Origin: Simplicispira sp. 125
GTDB taxonomy: Bacteria; Pseudomonadota; Gammaproteobacteria; Burkholderiales; Burkholderiaceae_C
Assembly: GCF_003096555.1 (NCBI RefSeq)
Contig: NZ_QEKM01000001.1
Coordinates: 2,480,001-2,544,000 of the forward strand
DNA length: 64,000 nucleotides
Direction: 5' to 3'
The notes beneath the pieces are model-generated. The model was not told where the DNA came from. It saw nothing but the letters and a program-made list of their open reading frames with translations, and did not search any database. Positions 54,335 through 61,674 of the stretch are shown here, piece by piece (positions within the stretch are counted from its first letter, which is position 1; every line of letters starts with the position of its first letter). The position numbers and the translations under genes were made by a program.

Positions 54335-54841
54335 TCAAGGCAGCCATTTTTTCAGCAGGGCAGCATCGGGCGCACCAATGCTGCGCTGCACCGATCCATC
54401 GCGGCCCAGCAGTACGACGTAGGGCGTGACGTTGGGCCATGTGGGGTCTACGCTTTGCCGGATCGCGGGCTCAAACCCCTCAAAGGCATACAGCCGCGTC
54501 AGCCCCAGATAGTGGCGGGCATGTTCCACGGCGCGCACGCCTTGCACATCCATCATCACGGCCGCCAGCTCGACTGGCCGGTGCGCATCCATGACAAAAC
54601 TGCGCAGCTTCTCGAAGGCGTCCGGGCACGTGGAGCAGTAAGTGGTGGTGAAGATGTACGCCGCAGGCCGTGGGCCTTTTTCCACCAGCCGGGCCCAGGT
54701 GGTTTTGTCAAAATGCGCTACTGAATTGATAGCTATTGATGGCGACCTGGCAAACGCAAGAGGCAGATTGAAGCCAAAAAACAATGCCCCGACCGCCAGG
54801 GTCACACAGGCACTGCGCCGCTGTTTAGAACTCGATTTCAT
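54335..54841 (-). CDS. thioredoxin-fold exported protein (CxxC)
   Basis: 168 residues: signal peptide about 1-31, then a thioredoxin fold with the redox pair Cys69-Ser-Thr-Cys72 in TTYCSTCPDAF and the cis-proline region TPYVVLLGRDG. Last gene of the TonB-receptor operon; it overlaps the propeller-protein gene by 17 bases. It may deliver reductant or metal to a partner, as SCO/TlpA proteins do for copper. A repeat copy encodes the signal-peptide core, residues about 22-42 (FGFNLPLAFARSPSIAINSV), so export depends on repeat-derived codons. Confidence 0.8.
   Translation of the reverse strand: MKSSSKQRRSACVTLAVGALFFGFNLPLAFARSPSIAINSVAHFDKTTWARLVEKGPRPAAYIFTTTYCSTCPDAFEKLRSFVMDAHRPVELAAVMMDVQGVRAVEHARHYLGLTRLYAFEGFEPAIRQSVDPTWPNVTPYVVLLGRDGSVQRSIGAPDAALLKKWLP
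54716..54776 (+). repeat. dispersed ~60-bp repeat, copy 6 (in frame in the thioredoxin-like gene)
   Basis: Plus-strand ACTGAATTGATAGCTATTGA, then CCTGGCAAACGCAAGAGGCA. Read on the minus strand GCCTCTTGCG...ATAGCTATCAATTCAGTAGCGC follows the family order (GCCTCTAGCGC ... AGCTATCAATTC.GTAGC). Moderately diverged. Confidence 0.6.
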
Positions 54842-56117
54842 GGACTCTGACCTCTGCTGCGTTACGCCACACTACCACCATGCGCTGGTCCTGCTGCACC
54901 AGGCGCGGAAAATCGTTGTCTCCATCGACCTGGCCCAGCACCTGCTCGCGGAACGTCTGCCCCCCGTCGAGGGAAATCCAGGCCTTGAGCGTGCTGGTCA
55001 TGCCATCGGTACTGCGCCAGACCACGGCCACCCGCTCGCCCTGCGCGGCCACGTCGGCATGTTCAGCGCGCGCATCCGGAAGCATGCGCACCGTTTGCAG
55101 CCGGGGCTTACCGTCAGGGGCCAGCCGTGCATAGCGTACACCGGGCACCTTGTCCTCGCCTTGCTGGCGGATACCGAACCAGACCGTATGAAAACCATCG
55201 GCCGCCACAGCCAAGGCCGGGCCGTGGTGCGGGCAGCCATCCACCCGCCACTCGTCGTAGGTGGCACGCACCACGTCGGCCGGGGCCTCCCCGCGCAGCA
55301 CGGCAAAGGCATGGTCGCGCACATTGGGCTCGAACACATGCCGCCACAGGGCCCGCATGGCCCCATCACTGCCTACACCGAGCGCAATGCGACAGCATTC
55401 GCAAGAGTGGTCGGCCACCTTGGTGTCCGGGCCAAAGGTGGCACCACCATCGCGCGAGATGTTGCGGTAAATGGCGGCCCCCCGGTAGCTGGATTTGCCG
55501 CCCACCTTGGGCGCCGCTTCCAAGTCCCGCTTGTCGATCCAAACGGTGTGCAAAACACCTTCGGCGTCGAAGCCCATGGACTCGAAACGGTGGGTGATGG
55601 TCTGGCGGTCGGCATGCACTGTGACGGGCGCCGCAAAATGCTGCCCCCCGTCCACCGAGCGCAGCAGCCGCACATAGCCCGTATTGGGCTTGGCCAGCGG
55701 CTGGGTGTAGGCAATCAGCACCGTGCCCTGGGGGCCAAAAACCAGTTTGGGATGGTTTTCGCCGTCGGCCGAGACCGCATCGCCCGCCGTATCCAGCACG
55801 CGCGGTGCGCTCCAGCGCAAAGGCGCTGTGCCCTGCGGTGCCGGGGCGTTTTGCACAAACAGGCGCCCCTGGCCATTGAGGCCTGCCAGCCACAACGCGC
55901 CATCGGGTGCCATCGCGACCCCCACCCCCAACGGCGTGCGGGGCTTGCGGGCCACGCGCTGTGTGGCTGCGGCGGTGGGCGCAGCGTTGGCCGCTGGCGC
56001 GGCCAACGCTGCTGCAGAGTGCATATGCTGGGCCCCGCCGGCGCTGCAGCACAGCGCCAGGGCCAGGCCACAAACCCAGCGCCCGGGGGATTGCAAAGCC
56101 GATTTCGATCGATTCAT
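54825..56117 (-). CDS. secreted beta-propeller (sialidase-like) protein of the TonB-receptor operon
   Basis: A 430-residue exported protein: signal peptide about 1-29, Ala-rich linker, then repeated SGGQ/DGG-type Asp-box turns (SVDGGQHFAAP, SRDGGATFGPD, SLDGGQTFREQ), the sign of a sialidase-type propeller. The catalytic arginines of true sialidases are not evident, so the enzyme name is a fold label. A cysteine cluster DHSCECCR (about 228-235) could bind a metal. It overlaps the thioredoxin-like gene by 17 bases and follows the receptor gene by 8 bases. Probably a periplasmic or outer-surface partner of the receptor. Confidence 0.8.
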   Translation of the reverse strand: MNRSKSALQSPGRWVCGLALALCCSAGGAQHMHSAAALAAPAANAAPTAAATQRVARKPRTPLGVGVAMAPDGALWLAGLNGQGRLFVQNAPAPQGTAPLRWSAPRVLDTAGDAVSADGENHPKLVFGPQGTVLIAYTQPLAKPNTGYVRLLRSVDGGQHFAAPVTVHADRQTITHRFESMGFDAEGVLHTVWIDKRDLEAAPKVGGKSSYRGAAIYRNISRDGGATFGPDTKVADHSCECCRIALGVGSDGAMRALWRHVFEPNVRDHAFAVLRGEAPADVVRATYDEWRVDGCPHHGPALAVAADGFHTVWFGIRQQGEDKVPGVRYARLAPDGKPRLQTVRMLPDARAEHADVAAQGERVAVVWRSTDGMTSTLKAWISLDGGQTFREQVLGQVDGDNDFPRLVQQDQRMVVVWRNAAEVRVHEIEF

Positions 56118-56125
56118 GTCCGCTC

Positions 56126-58447
56126 CTACTTCATGCTGTAACGCAGCTCGGTCTGCACCGAACGCTGGGGCAGGGTGTGCGCCTGCCACGATGGCTGGTT
56201 GGTGGCATTGTTCACGCCCAGCGCCCATTCCCAGTGCGGCGCAAACTTCCACACGGCTTTCAGATCGAGCTGGTTCACGCGCGAGACGCCGCCATAGGTA
56301 TCGGGGTTGCTGTCGATGTTCAGCTCGGTGTTGTACGCACGGCCGCTCCAGCGCCAGGCGGCGCCCAGCAGCCATTGCGCATTGGGCCGGTAGCTGGCCT
56401 GTACGGCGTAGCGTTGCTTGGGGATGCGCAGCCACTGTTTGCCCACCTGCGCCGGGTTGGCGGCATTGGCCTTGACCACAGCGTCCGTCCAGGTGGCGCT
56501 GCCGCCGATGTCCAGGCCCCGGATGCCCACATCGCGTGCCTGCCACACCATCTCGATGCCCTGGGTCAGGACGCGGTCCACATTGCTCACGCGGGTGATG
56601 CCCGGAGTGACGGTGGCGTCGGTCTGGCGCAAGATGGTGTCCTTCACGTCGTCACGGAAGTAGCTGGTGCGCAGCCAGTGCTCACCCCAGTATTTTTCTG
56701 CCGCCAGCTCGAACGAGCGCGACACTTCCGGCCGCAGGTGGGGGTCGCTGGTGGTGATGCTGCTGCCGGTCTTGGCGCCGTTGAACAGCTCGTCCACATT
56801 CGGAAAGCGCACACCGCGCCCATAACTGGCCCGCAGCAGCAGGTCGTCGGCCACCGTCCAGGCCAGCGAGAGCTTGGGACTGGTGGAGTGCAGGCTGCGC
56901 CGGGCAAAGTTCTGCTGCGCCACGGGCGGCCCAGCAAAGAACTGCGAGCCATCGGTTGCTTCAAAAGTTTCCAGCCGCAGGCCGGAGGTCAGCACCAGGT
57001 CGGGCGTGAGGCGCCAGGCATCCTGTCCATACAAGGCCGTCACGGTGGTGGTGCCGTAGAAGCGCTGGTCCAGGGTCGTCTCGGTCGTGCGCCAGTCACT
57101 GGCCAGGTGCACCACGTTGTTCAACTGGTACTGGTTGCGGTGCAGTCCAAACACCAGGGCATGGCGACCCGCACCAAAATCGCCGGCCGTGGGGGTGTAG
57201 GTGGTTTGCAACTCCAGCGTGTTCCAGCCCGTGCCGTCGCGCCGCGTCACCGTGCCCGTGCCGCCCAGATCGGCCAGGGGCTGCGCCAGATCGGCCTGCC
57301 GGTTGGCATCGCTGAGCATTTTGTAATCTGTCAGCATCACCGAGGCATTCCAGCCCGTCGCATGCTTGGTCTTCCAGGTGGCGCCGAGCTGGCGGTGGCG
57401 TTCATCGCGCTGGCTGGGGGCAAAAGCGTTGGCCGCCACGTTGAAACGGTTGACGCCATCGCTCACCACCCCGCTCCAGAGGGGCTTGCCTGCGGCGTCG
57501 CGCAGGTAGGTCATGTTGCGCACCGTGCTGTCGCTGCGCCACAGCGACACGCGCCCTTCGATCTCCTGGGTGGCAGAAATGTCGTAGCCCATGCGCAGGT
57601 TCACGGTGTCCTGCAGACTGTGGTCGCTGCCTGTGGCGCCAAAAATGGCGCGCTCGCGGCCCTGCGGGTCGCGGTCGTAGCGGATGCCTGTGACGGGGGT
57701 GCCCGTGGTGGGCGCGGCAAAGGCACCGCTGGTGGCGCCCCGCACCGCATTGGCGTAGCCCATGGGGTGGCCTGCGCTGTCCTGGTGCTGCACACCCAGC
57801 GCCACCCAGAGCCCGGAATCGAGGCGCGAGGCAATGCGCGCCGACAACTGCTTGCTGCCGTAGCTCTCGTGGGTGGCGTACTCGTCGAAAGATTGCCGGT
57901 TGTATTTGATGCTGGCCGACGCCTCCAGCCCCCGGGGCTTGCGCTCGGTCACCACCATGGTGGTGCCGATGGAGTTGCCAGGGTAGATGGCCGAGTACGG
58001 GCCGTACAAGGCATCGACCCGTTCGATGGCCTCCACGTTGATCATGTTCCAGCGCGGTGCGTCAAAGCGCCCGAGAAAGTTGGAAATCAGATAGCCATCG
58101 AGGTACACCAGCGCGCGGCCCGGTTGCAGCGTGCCAAAGCTGCGCCCGCCAATGTTGGCATTGCGGTCGCCCAGGTAGCGCTTGCGCACGGTGGTGCTGG
58201 GCAGCAGGCTGGCGGCATCTTCCGGGTTGAAAATGTTTTGCGCCTCCAGCTCTTGCGCGGTTTTGCTGGCGGTGCTGTTGAGCAGATTGGGGTCCAGCTG
58301 CGAGCGTGTTTCGGTCACGCTGATGGTTTGCAATTGGGATTCGGTGGCAATGCCTTGGGCCAGGCCCCAGGCGGGGAACAAAGCCAGGGCGGCAGCCAGA
58401 GGGGCCAGGCGCAGGGCCGGGCCGGAAGAAAAACGAGGGTTTCGCAC
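56126..58447 (-). CDS. TonB-dependent outer-membrane receptor
   Basis: A 773-residue ligand-gated porin. Signal peptide about 1-30; TonB-box-like SVTETRSQL (about 42-50); plug domain about 60-165 with SLLPSTTVRKRYLGDRNANIGGRSF, RALVYLDGY and ERVDALYGPYSAIYPGNSIG; then a 22-strand beta-barrel ending in the aromatic-preceded terminus QTELRYSMK. Neighbours with cysteine clusters (DUF2946 CxxCxxC, CECC and CxxC) hint at copper or another metal, while the Fur-like box upstream points to iron control. The ligand is not determined. Confidence 0.92.
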   Translation of the reverse strand: MRNPRFSSGPALRLAPLAAALALFPAWGLAQGIATESQLQTISVTETRSQLDPNLLNSTASKTAQELEAQNIFNPEDAASLLPSTTVRKRYLGDRNANIGGRSFGTLQPGRALVYLDGYLISNFLGRFDAPRWNMINVEAIERVDALYGPYSAIYPGNSIGTTMVVTERKPRGLEASASIKYNRQSFDEYATHESYGSKQLSARIASRLDSGLWVALGVQHQDSAGHPMGYANAVRGATSGAFAAPTTGTPVTGIRYDRDPQGRERAIFGATGSDHSLQDTVNLRMGYDISATQEIEGRVSLWRSDSTVRNMTYLRDAAGKPLWSGVVSDGVNRFNVAANAFAPSQRDERHRQLGATWKTKHATGWNASVMLTDYKMLSDANRQADLAQPLADLGGTGTVTRRDGTGWNTLELQTTYTPTAGDFGAGRHALVFGLHRNQYQLNNVVHLASDWRTTETTLDQRFYGTTTVTALYGQDAWRLTPDLVLTSGLRLETFEATDGSQFFAGPPVAQQNFARRSLHSTSPKLSLAWTVADDLLLRASYGRGVRFPNVDELFNGAKTGSSITTSDPHLRPEVSRSFELAAEKYWGEHWLRTSYFRDDVKDTILRQTDATVTPGITRVSNVDRVLTQGIEMVWQARDVGIRGLDIGGSATWTDAVVKANAANPAQVGKQWLRIPKQRYAVQASYRPNAQWLLGAAWRWSGRAYNTELNIDSNPDTYGGVSRVNQLDLKAVWKFAPHWEWALGVNNATNQPSWQAHTLPQRSVQTELRYSMK

Positions 58448-58467
58448 GAATGCACTCCAGAAATACC

Positions 58468-58528
58468 AGTCAAAAAAGCTTCTGACGCCCTATTTATGAG
58501 CGCAAGCAGCTATAAAAACGATAGTTCA
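58468..58528 (+). repeat. dispersed ~60-bp repeat, copy 7 (between DUF2946 and receptor genes)
   Basis: AGTCAAAAAAGCTTCTGACG, CCCTATTTATGAGCGCAAGC and AGCTATAAAAACGATAGTTCAGG. On the minus strand it starts at the DUF2946 stop codon, the same arrangement as copy 1 after trpC. It fills the entire spacer between two operon genes. Confidence 0.75.
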
Positions 58529-58948
58529 GGACAGCACAGGCGGGCCACGCGGCGGCGGCACAGTGACCCGGCCCGCCGCGAGTGCGGCCACGGGTGTGTA
58601 GGACGGCAAGGGAGCAGCGCCCAGCGCAGCCCGTTGCAGGCTCCAGGGCGACGATGCGGGCACGGGTGCCAGGCGATCGGCACAGAGCAGGCACATCGGG
58701 CAGTCCACCGGCATTTCCGTCAGCGGTTGCCCCGAGGACGCATCCAATGCACCCGACGCATCCACCCACTGCATGCCCATGCTGGTGCAAATCTCCATGC
58801 CCACCGGCGTGCGGTTGGGCGCCAGCGCGTGCGATACGGTCGAGCCCAGCGCACCAAACACCGCCAGCAACACGGCCAGCCACAACCACACCGCACGGCG
58901 CAGCAGCGCAAAGTGCACAGGGGGAGCGGCGTGGAGGCGGGAAGTCAT
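58526..58948 (-). CDS. DUF2946 membrane/exported protein
   Basis: 140 residues with one strong hydrophobic segment (about 18-42) and a downstream cysteine motif CPMCLLCADR (CxxCxxC, about 82-91) conserved in the DUF2946 family, which clusters with copper-linked TonB receptors. Preceded by Met-rich MEICTSMGMQW. First gene of the receptor operon. Start is 32 bases from the Fur-box-like site. Its stop overlaps a dispersed-repeat copy. Confidence 0.85.
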   Translation of the reverse strand: MTSRLHAAPPVHFALLRRAVWLWLAVLLAVFGALGSTVSHALAPNRTPVGMEICTSMGMQWVDASGALDASSGQPLTEMPVDCPMCLLCADRLAPVPASSPWSLQRAALGAAPLPSYTPVAALAAGRVTVPPPRGPPVLS

Positions 58949-58979
58949 GGGGAAAGCCCCGGGATTCTACGGCCCAGGA

Positions 58980-58994
58980 CGAGAATCATTACCA
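58980..58994. promoter_or_regulatory. Fur-box-like site between the receptor operon and the molybdopterin gene
   Basis: CGAGAATCATTACCA matches the 7-1-7 Fur core TGATAATCATTATCA at 12 of 15 positions, including the central ATCATTA. It sits 32 bases before the DUF2946 start (minus) and just before the start of the plus-strand oxidoreductase gene, so one protein could repress both. Confidence 0.6.
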
Positions 58995-59001
58995 TGGCGC
59001 C

Positions 59002-61125
59002 ATGACCCTCGTGCAAGCCCCCGCCGCCCCGGCCCCTGCGACCGCCAGCGAAAACATCGCCCCCATCACACCGTCCCGGCAGGTGCGCGGCGCCTGCCCG
59101 CACGACTGCCCCGACACCTGCGCCCTGCTCACCACGGTGGAGAACGGCATGGCCGTGCGTGTGCAAGGCAACCCCGCGCACGCGCAGACGGGCGGCGTGC
59201 TGTGCGCCAAGGTCTCCAAATACCCCGAGCGCACCTACCATGCGGAGCGCATCCTCACGCCCCTCAAACGCAGCGGCCCCAAGGGCAGCGGGCAGTTCAC
59301 GCCCGTGGGCTGGGACGAGGCACTTTCTGACATCGCCGCGCGCCTCGGCGCGATCGCCGCGCGCGACCCGCAGGCCATCCAGCCCTACAGCTACGCCGGC
59401 ACCATGGGCCTGGTGCAGGGCGAGAGCATGGACCGGCGCTTCTTCCACCGCCTGGGCGCCTCGTTCCTCGACCGCACCATCTGCGCCACGGCGGGTGGCG
59501 AGGGCCTGGTGCACACGCTGGGCAGCAAGGTGGGCATGAAGGTGGAGTTCTTCGCCGAGGCCAAGCTCATCCTCATCTGGGGCAGCAACTCGATTGGCAG
59601 CAACCTGCATTTCTGGCGCATCGCCCAGCAGGCCAAGCGGGGCGGCGCCAAGCTGGTGTGCATCGACCCGCGCAAGAGCGAAACCGCCGAGAAATGCCAG
59701 GAGCACATCCAGCTCCTGCCCGGCACCGACGCGGCGCTGGCACTGGCGCTGATGCACGAGCTCATCACGCACGACTGGCTCGACCACGACTACATCGCCC
59801 GCCACACCGTGGGCTGGGAGCTGCTGCGCGAACGCGCCCTGCAATGGCCGCCCGAGCGCGCCGCGCAGGTGTGCGGCGTGCCGGTGGAGCAGATCCGCCA
59901 GCTCGCCCGAGACTGGGGCACCACGCGGCCCGCCGCCATCCGCCTGAACTACGGCATGCAGCGCGTGCACGGCGGCGCCAACGCGGTGCGCGCCGTGGCC
60001 TGCCTGCCCGCACTCACGGGCGCCTGGCGCCACCGCGCGGGCGGCGTGCTGCTGTCGAGCTCCGGCAGTTTTCCCGTGGACCGCGCCGCGCTGCAGCGCC
60101 CAGATTTGCTGGCCGGCCGCAGCCCGCGCACCATCAACATGGTGACGATTGGCGATGACCTGCTGCGCACAGCCTCGCCCGCCTTCGGCCCGAAGATCGA
60201 GGCGCTGGTGGTCTACAACAGCAACCCCGTGGCCGTGGCGCCCGAGTCGGGCAAGGTGGTGCAGGGCTTTGCGCGCGAAGACCTGTTCACCGTGGTGCTG
60301 GAGCATTTCCAGACCGACACCGCCGACTACGCCGACTACCTCCTGCCCGCCACCACGCAGCTCGAACACTGGGACGTGCACCTGGCCTACGGCCACACCG
60401 ACGTGCTGCTGAACCAGCCGGCCATTGCTCCGCAAGGCCAGGCCCGCAGCAACGCGCACATCTTCCGCGACCTGGCGGCGCACATGGGTTTCACCGAGCC
60501 GTGCTTCGCCGACAGCGACGAAGACCTGTGCCGCCAGGCCTACGGCGCCCAGGTAGATTTCAACCGGTTGCTGGCGCAGGGCTTCGCCCCGCTGGGCGGG
60601 CCGGACGCGCCGTTTGCCGAAGGCGGCTTTCCCACGTCTTCGGGCCGCTGCGAATTCTTCAGCGAACGCCTGGCCGCACAGGGCCTGGACGGACTGCCGG
60701 ACCATGTGCCCAACCACGAGGCTGCGGGCACATCAACACAGTACCCGCTGGCGATGATCTCACCGCCCGCGCGCAACTTTCTCAATTCCACCTTCGTGAA
60801 CGTACCCAGCCTGCAGGGCATCGAGAAGCGCCCCCTGCTGGAGATCCACCCCGAAGACGCCGCCGCGCGCGGCATTCACGAGGGCAGCGTGGTGCGCGTG
60901 TTCAACGACCGGGGCAGCTACCGCTGCCACGCCACGGTGAGCGAGCGCGCCCGGCCCGGTGTGGTCAATGGCCTGGGCATCTGGTGGCGCAAGATGGGGC
61001 TGGACGGCACCAACGTGAACCAGCTCACCAGCCAGGCGCTGACCGACCTGGGGCGCGGCCCGACCTTCTACGATTGCCTGGTGGAAGTGGAGCGCGACAC
61101 AGCGCCCCAAAATACTATCAATTAA
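59002..61125 (+). CDS. molybdopterin-dependent oxidoreductase (formate dehydrogenase/DMSO reductase superfamily)
   Basis: A 707-residue Mo enzyme. N-terminal 4Fe-4S ligands in GACPHDCPDTC and GGVLCAK (about residues 29-80). Mo-bisMGD motifs include FLDRTICATAGGEGLVHTLG, LILIWGSNSIGSN, TIGDDLL and the C-terminal PPARNFLNSTFVNV and NDRGSYRC with GVVNGLGIWWRK. No Tat signal is visible, so it is cytoplasmic. The substrate is unknown. The ATG at 59002 is chosen because it is in frame and closest to the conserved start. Its last codons (QNTIN and stop) come from dispersed repeat copy 8. Confidence 0.92.
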   Translation: MTLVQAPAAPAPATASENIAPITPSRQVRGACPHDCPDTCALLTTVENGMAVRVQGNPAHAQTGGVLCAKVSKYPERTYHAERILTPLKRSGPKGSGQFTPVGWDEALSDIAARLGAIAARDPQAIQPYSYAGTMGLVQGESMDRRFFHRLGASFLDRTICATAGGEGLVHTLGSKVGMKVEFFAEAKLILIWGSNSIGSNLHFWRIAQQAKRGGAKLVCIDPRKSETAEKCQEHIQLLPGTDAALALALMHELITHDWLDHDYIARHTVGWELLRERALQWPPERAAQVCGVPVEQIRQLARDWGTTRPAAIRLNYGMQRVHGGANAVRAVACLPALTGAWRHRAGGVLLSSSGSFPVDRAALQRPDLLAGRSPRTINMVTIGDDLLRTASPAFGPKIEALVVYNSNPVAVAPESGKVVQGFAREDLFTVVLEHFQTDTADYADYLLPATTQLEHWDVHLAYGHTDVLLNQPAIAPQGQARSNAHIFRDLAAHMGFTEPCFADSDEDLCRQAYGAQVDFNRLLAQGFAPLGGPDAPFAEGGFPTSSGRCEFFSERLAAQGLDGLPDHVPNHEAAGTSTQYPLAMISPPARNFLNSTFVNVPSLQGIEKRPLLEIHPEDAAARGIHEGSVVRVFNDRGSYRCHATVSERARPGVVNGLGIWWRKMGLDGTNVNQLTSQALTDLGRGPTFYDCLVEVERDTAPQNTIN

Positions 61126-61178
61126 ATAGCTGCTAGCGCTTACCCAATAAGCGCCAGAGCCATTTTTTCATATTTTTC
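61110..61178 (+). repeat. dispersed ~60-bp repeat, copy 8 (at the stop codon of the molybdopterin gene)
   Basis: ACTATCAATTAAATAGCTGC, TAGCGCTTACCCAATAAGCG, CCAGAGCCATTTTTTCAT: closest to the family consensus. GCGCTTA (61136-61142) and TAAGCGC (61148-61154) form a perfect 7-base stem with a 5-base loop. The TAA stop of the upstream gene is at 61123-61125, inside the repeat. The T-run 9 bases after the stem might let it act as a weak terminator. Confidence 0.88.
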
Positions 61179-61190
61179 CAGGCGATCGAC

Positions 61191-61421
61191 TCAACCACGC
61201 CAGTAGTTGTTGGCGGCCGAAACAGTCTGGAAGTTGATGGCAATCACCTGCGAAGCGGCCGTCAGACCGTCGGCCGACTGGGCGTACTCGGGGCGCAGCT
61301 GCTTGAGCGTCTCCATGTCGGGCTGGGTGTACTTCACGCCACGGCGGCTGAGCGTGATGGCCAGTTCAAAGCCTTCTTGCGGCGTGGCGGTGATGAGCGA
61401 GGGCAACCAGGTATCGGCCAT
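61191..61421 (-). CDS. hexameric tyrosine-coordinated haem protein (HTHP)-like
   Basis: A 76-residue protein matching the HTHP family: WLPSLITATPQEGFELAITLSRRGV followed by KYTQPD and LRPEYAQSADGLTAASQVIAINFQTVSAANNYWRG. The tyrosine in the NNYW end is where I expect the haem ligand. HTHPs form ring-shaped hexamers with weak catalase or peroxidase activity. AAGGAG lies 6 bases before the ATG at 61421. It is convergent with the molybdopterin gene and not in an operon. Confidence 0.78.
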   Translation of the reverse strand: MADTWLPSLITATPQEGFELAITLSRRGVKYTQPDMETLKQLRPEYAQSADGLTAASQVIAINFQTVSAANNYWRG

Positions 61422-61586
61422 GTTTTTCTCCTTGAGAAGATCGTGGGGACAGAATGCCGACGTGGAACATGGAAACGATCCTGTTCTGATCGACGCTGGA
61501 CTGTAGCGCGCGGCGTACGCCACCCGCGCTCAACCGATACAAGCCCCCTTTGCGAAAGCGTTTATCGCTCTAGCGCACTCCGTTTT

Positions 61587-61646
61587 CAGGAGCTGCTTGC
61601 GCTGGCTGGGAAAGCGTTCAAGCCTTATTTCGCTTGAATTTTTGCA
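61587..61646 (+). repeat. dispersed ~60-bp repeat, copy 9 (intergenic)
   Basis: AGGAGCTGCTTGCGCTGGCT then GAAAGCGTTCAAGCCTTATT and CGCTTGAATTTTTGCA align with copy 3 (AAAGCGTTTCAAGCCATTTT...CTTGAATTTCTGCA). It lies between the HTHP gene and the FAH-family gene and is degenerate in its first half. Confidence 0.6.
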
Positions 61647-61674
61647 GGACGCCAACAGCGGCGCCGAAGGCCTC

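Noticed and set aside
54825..56117. A true sialidase
   Set aside because: Asp-box-like repeats are present, but the catalytic arginine triad and RIP motif of sialidases are not visible.
55907..59005. A 1,032-codon open frame on the plus strand opposite the TonB receptor
   Set aside because: Antisense to an obvious receptor gene with correct plug and barrel motifs; the plus-strand translation is low in hydrophobic order and has no recognisable domain.
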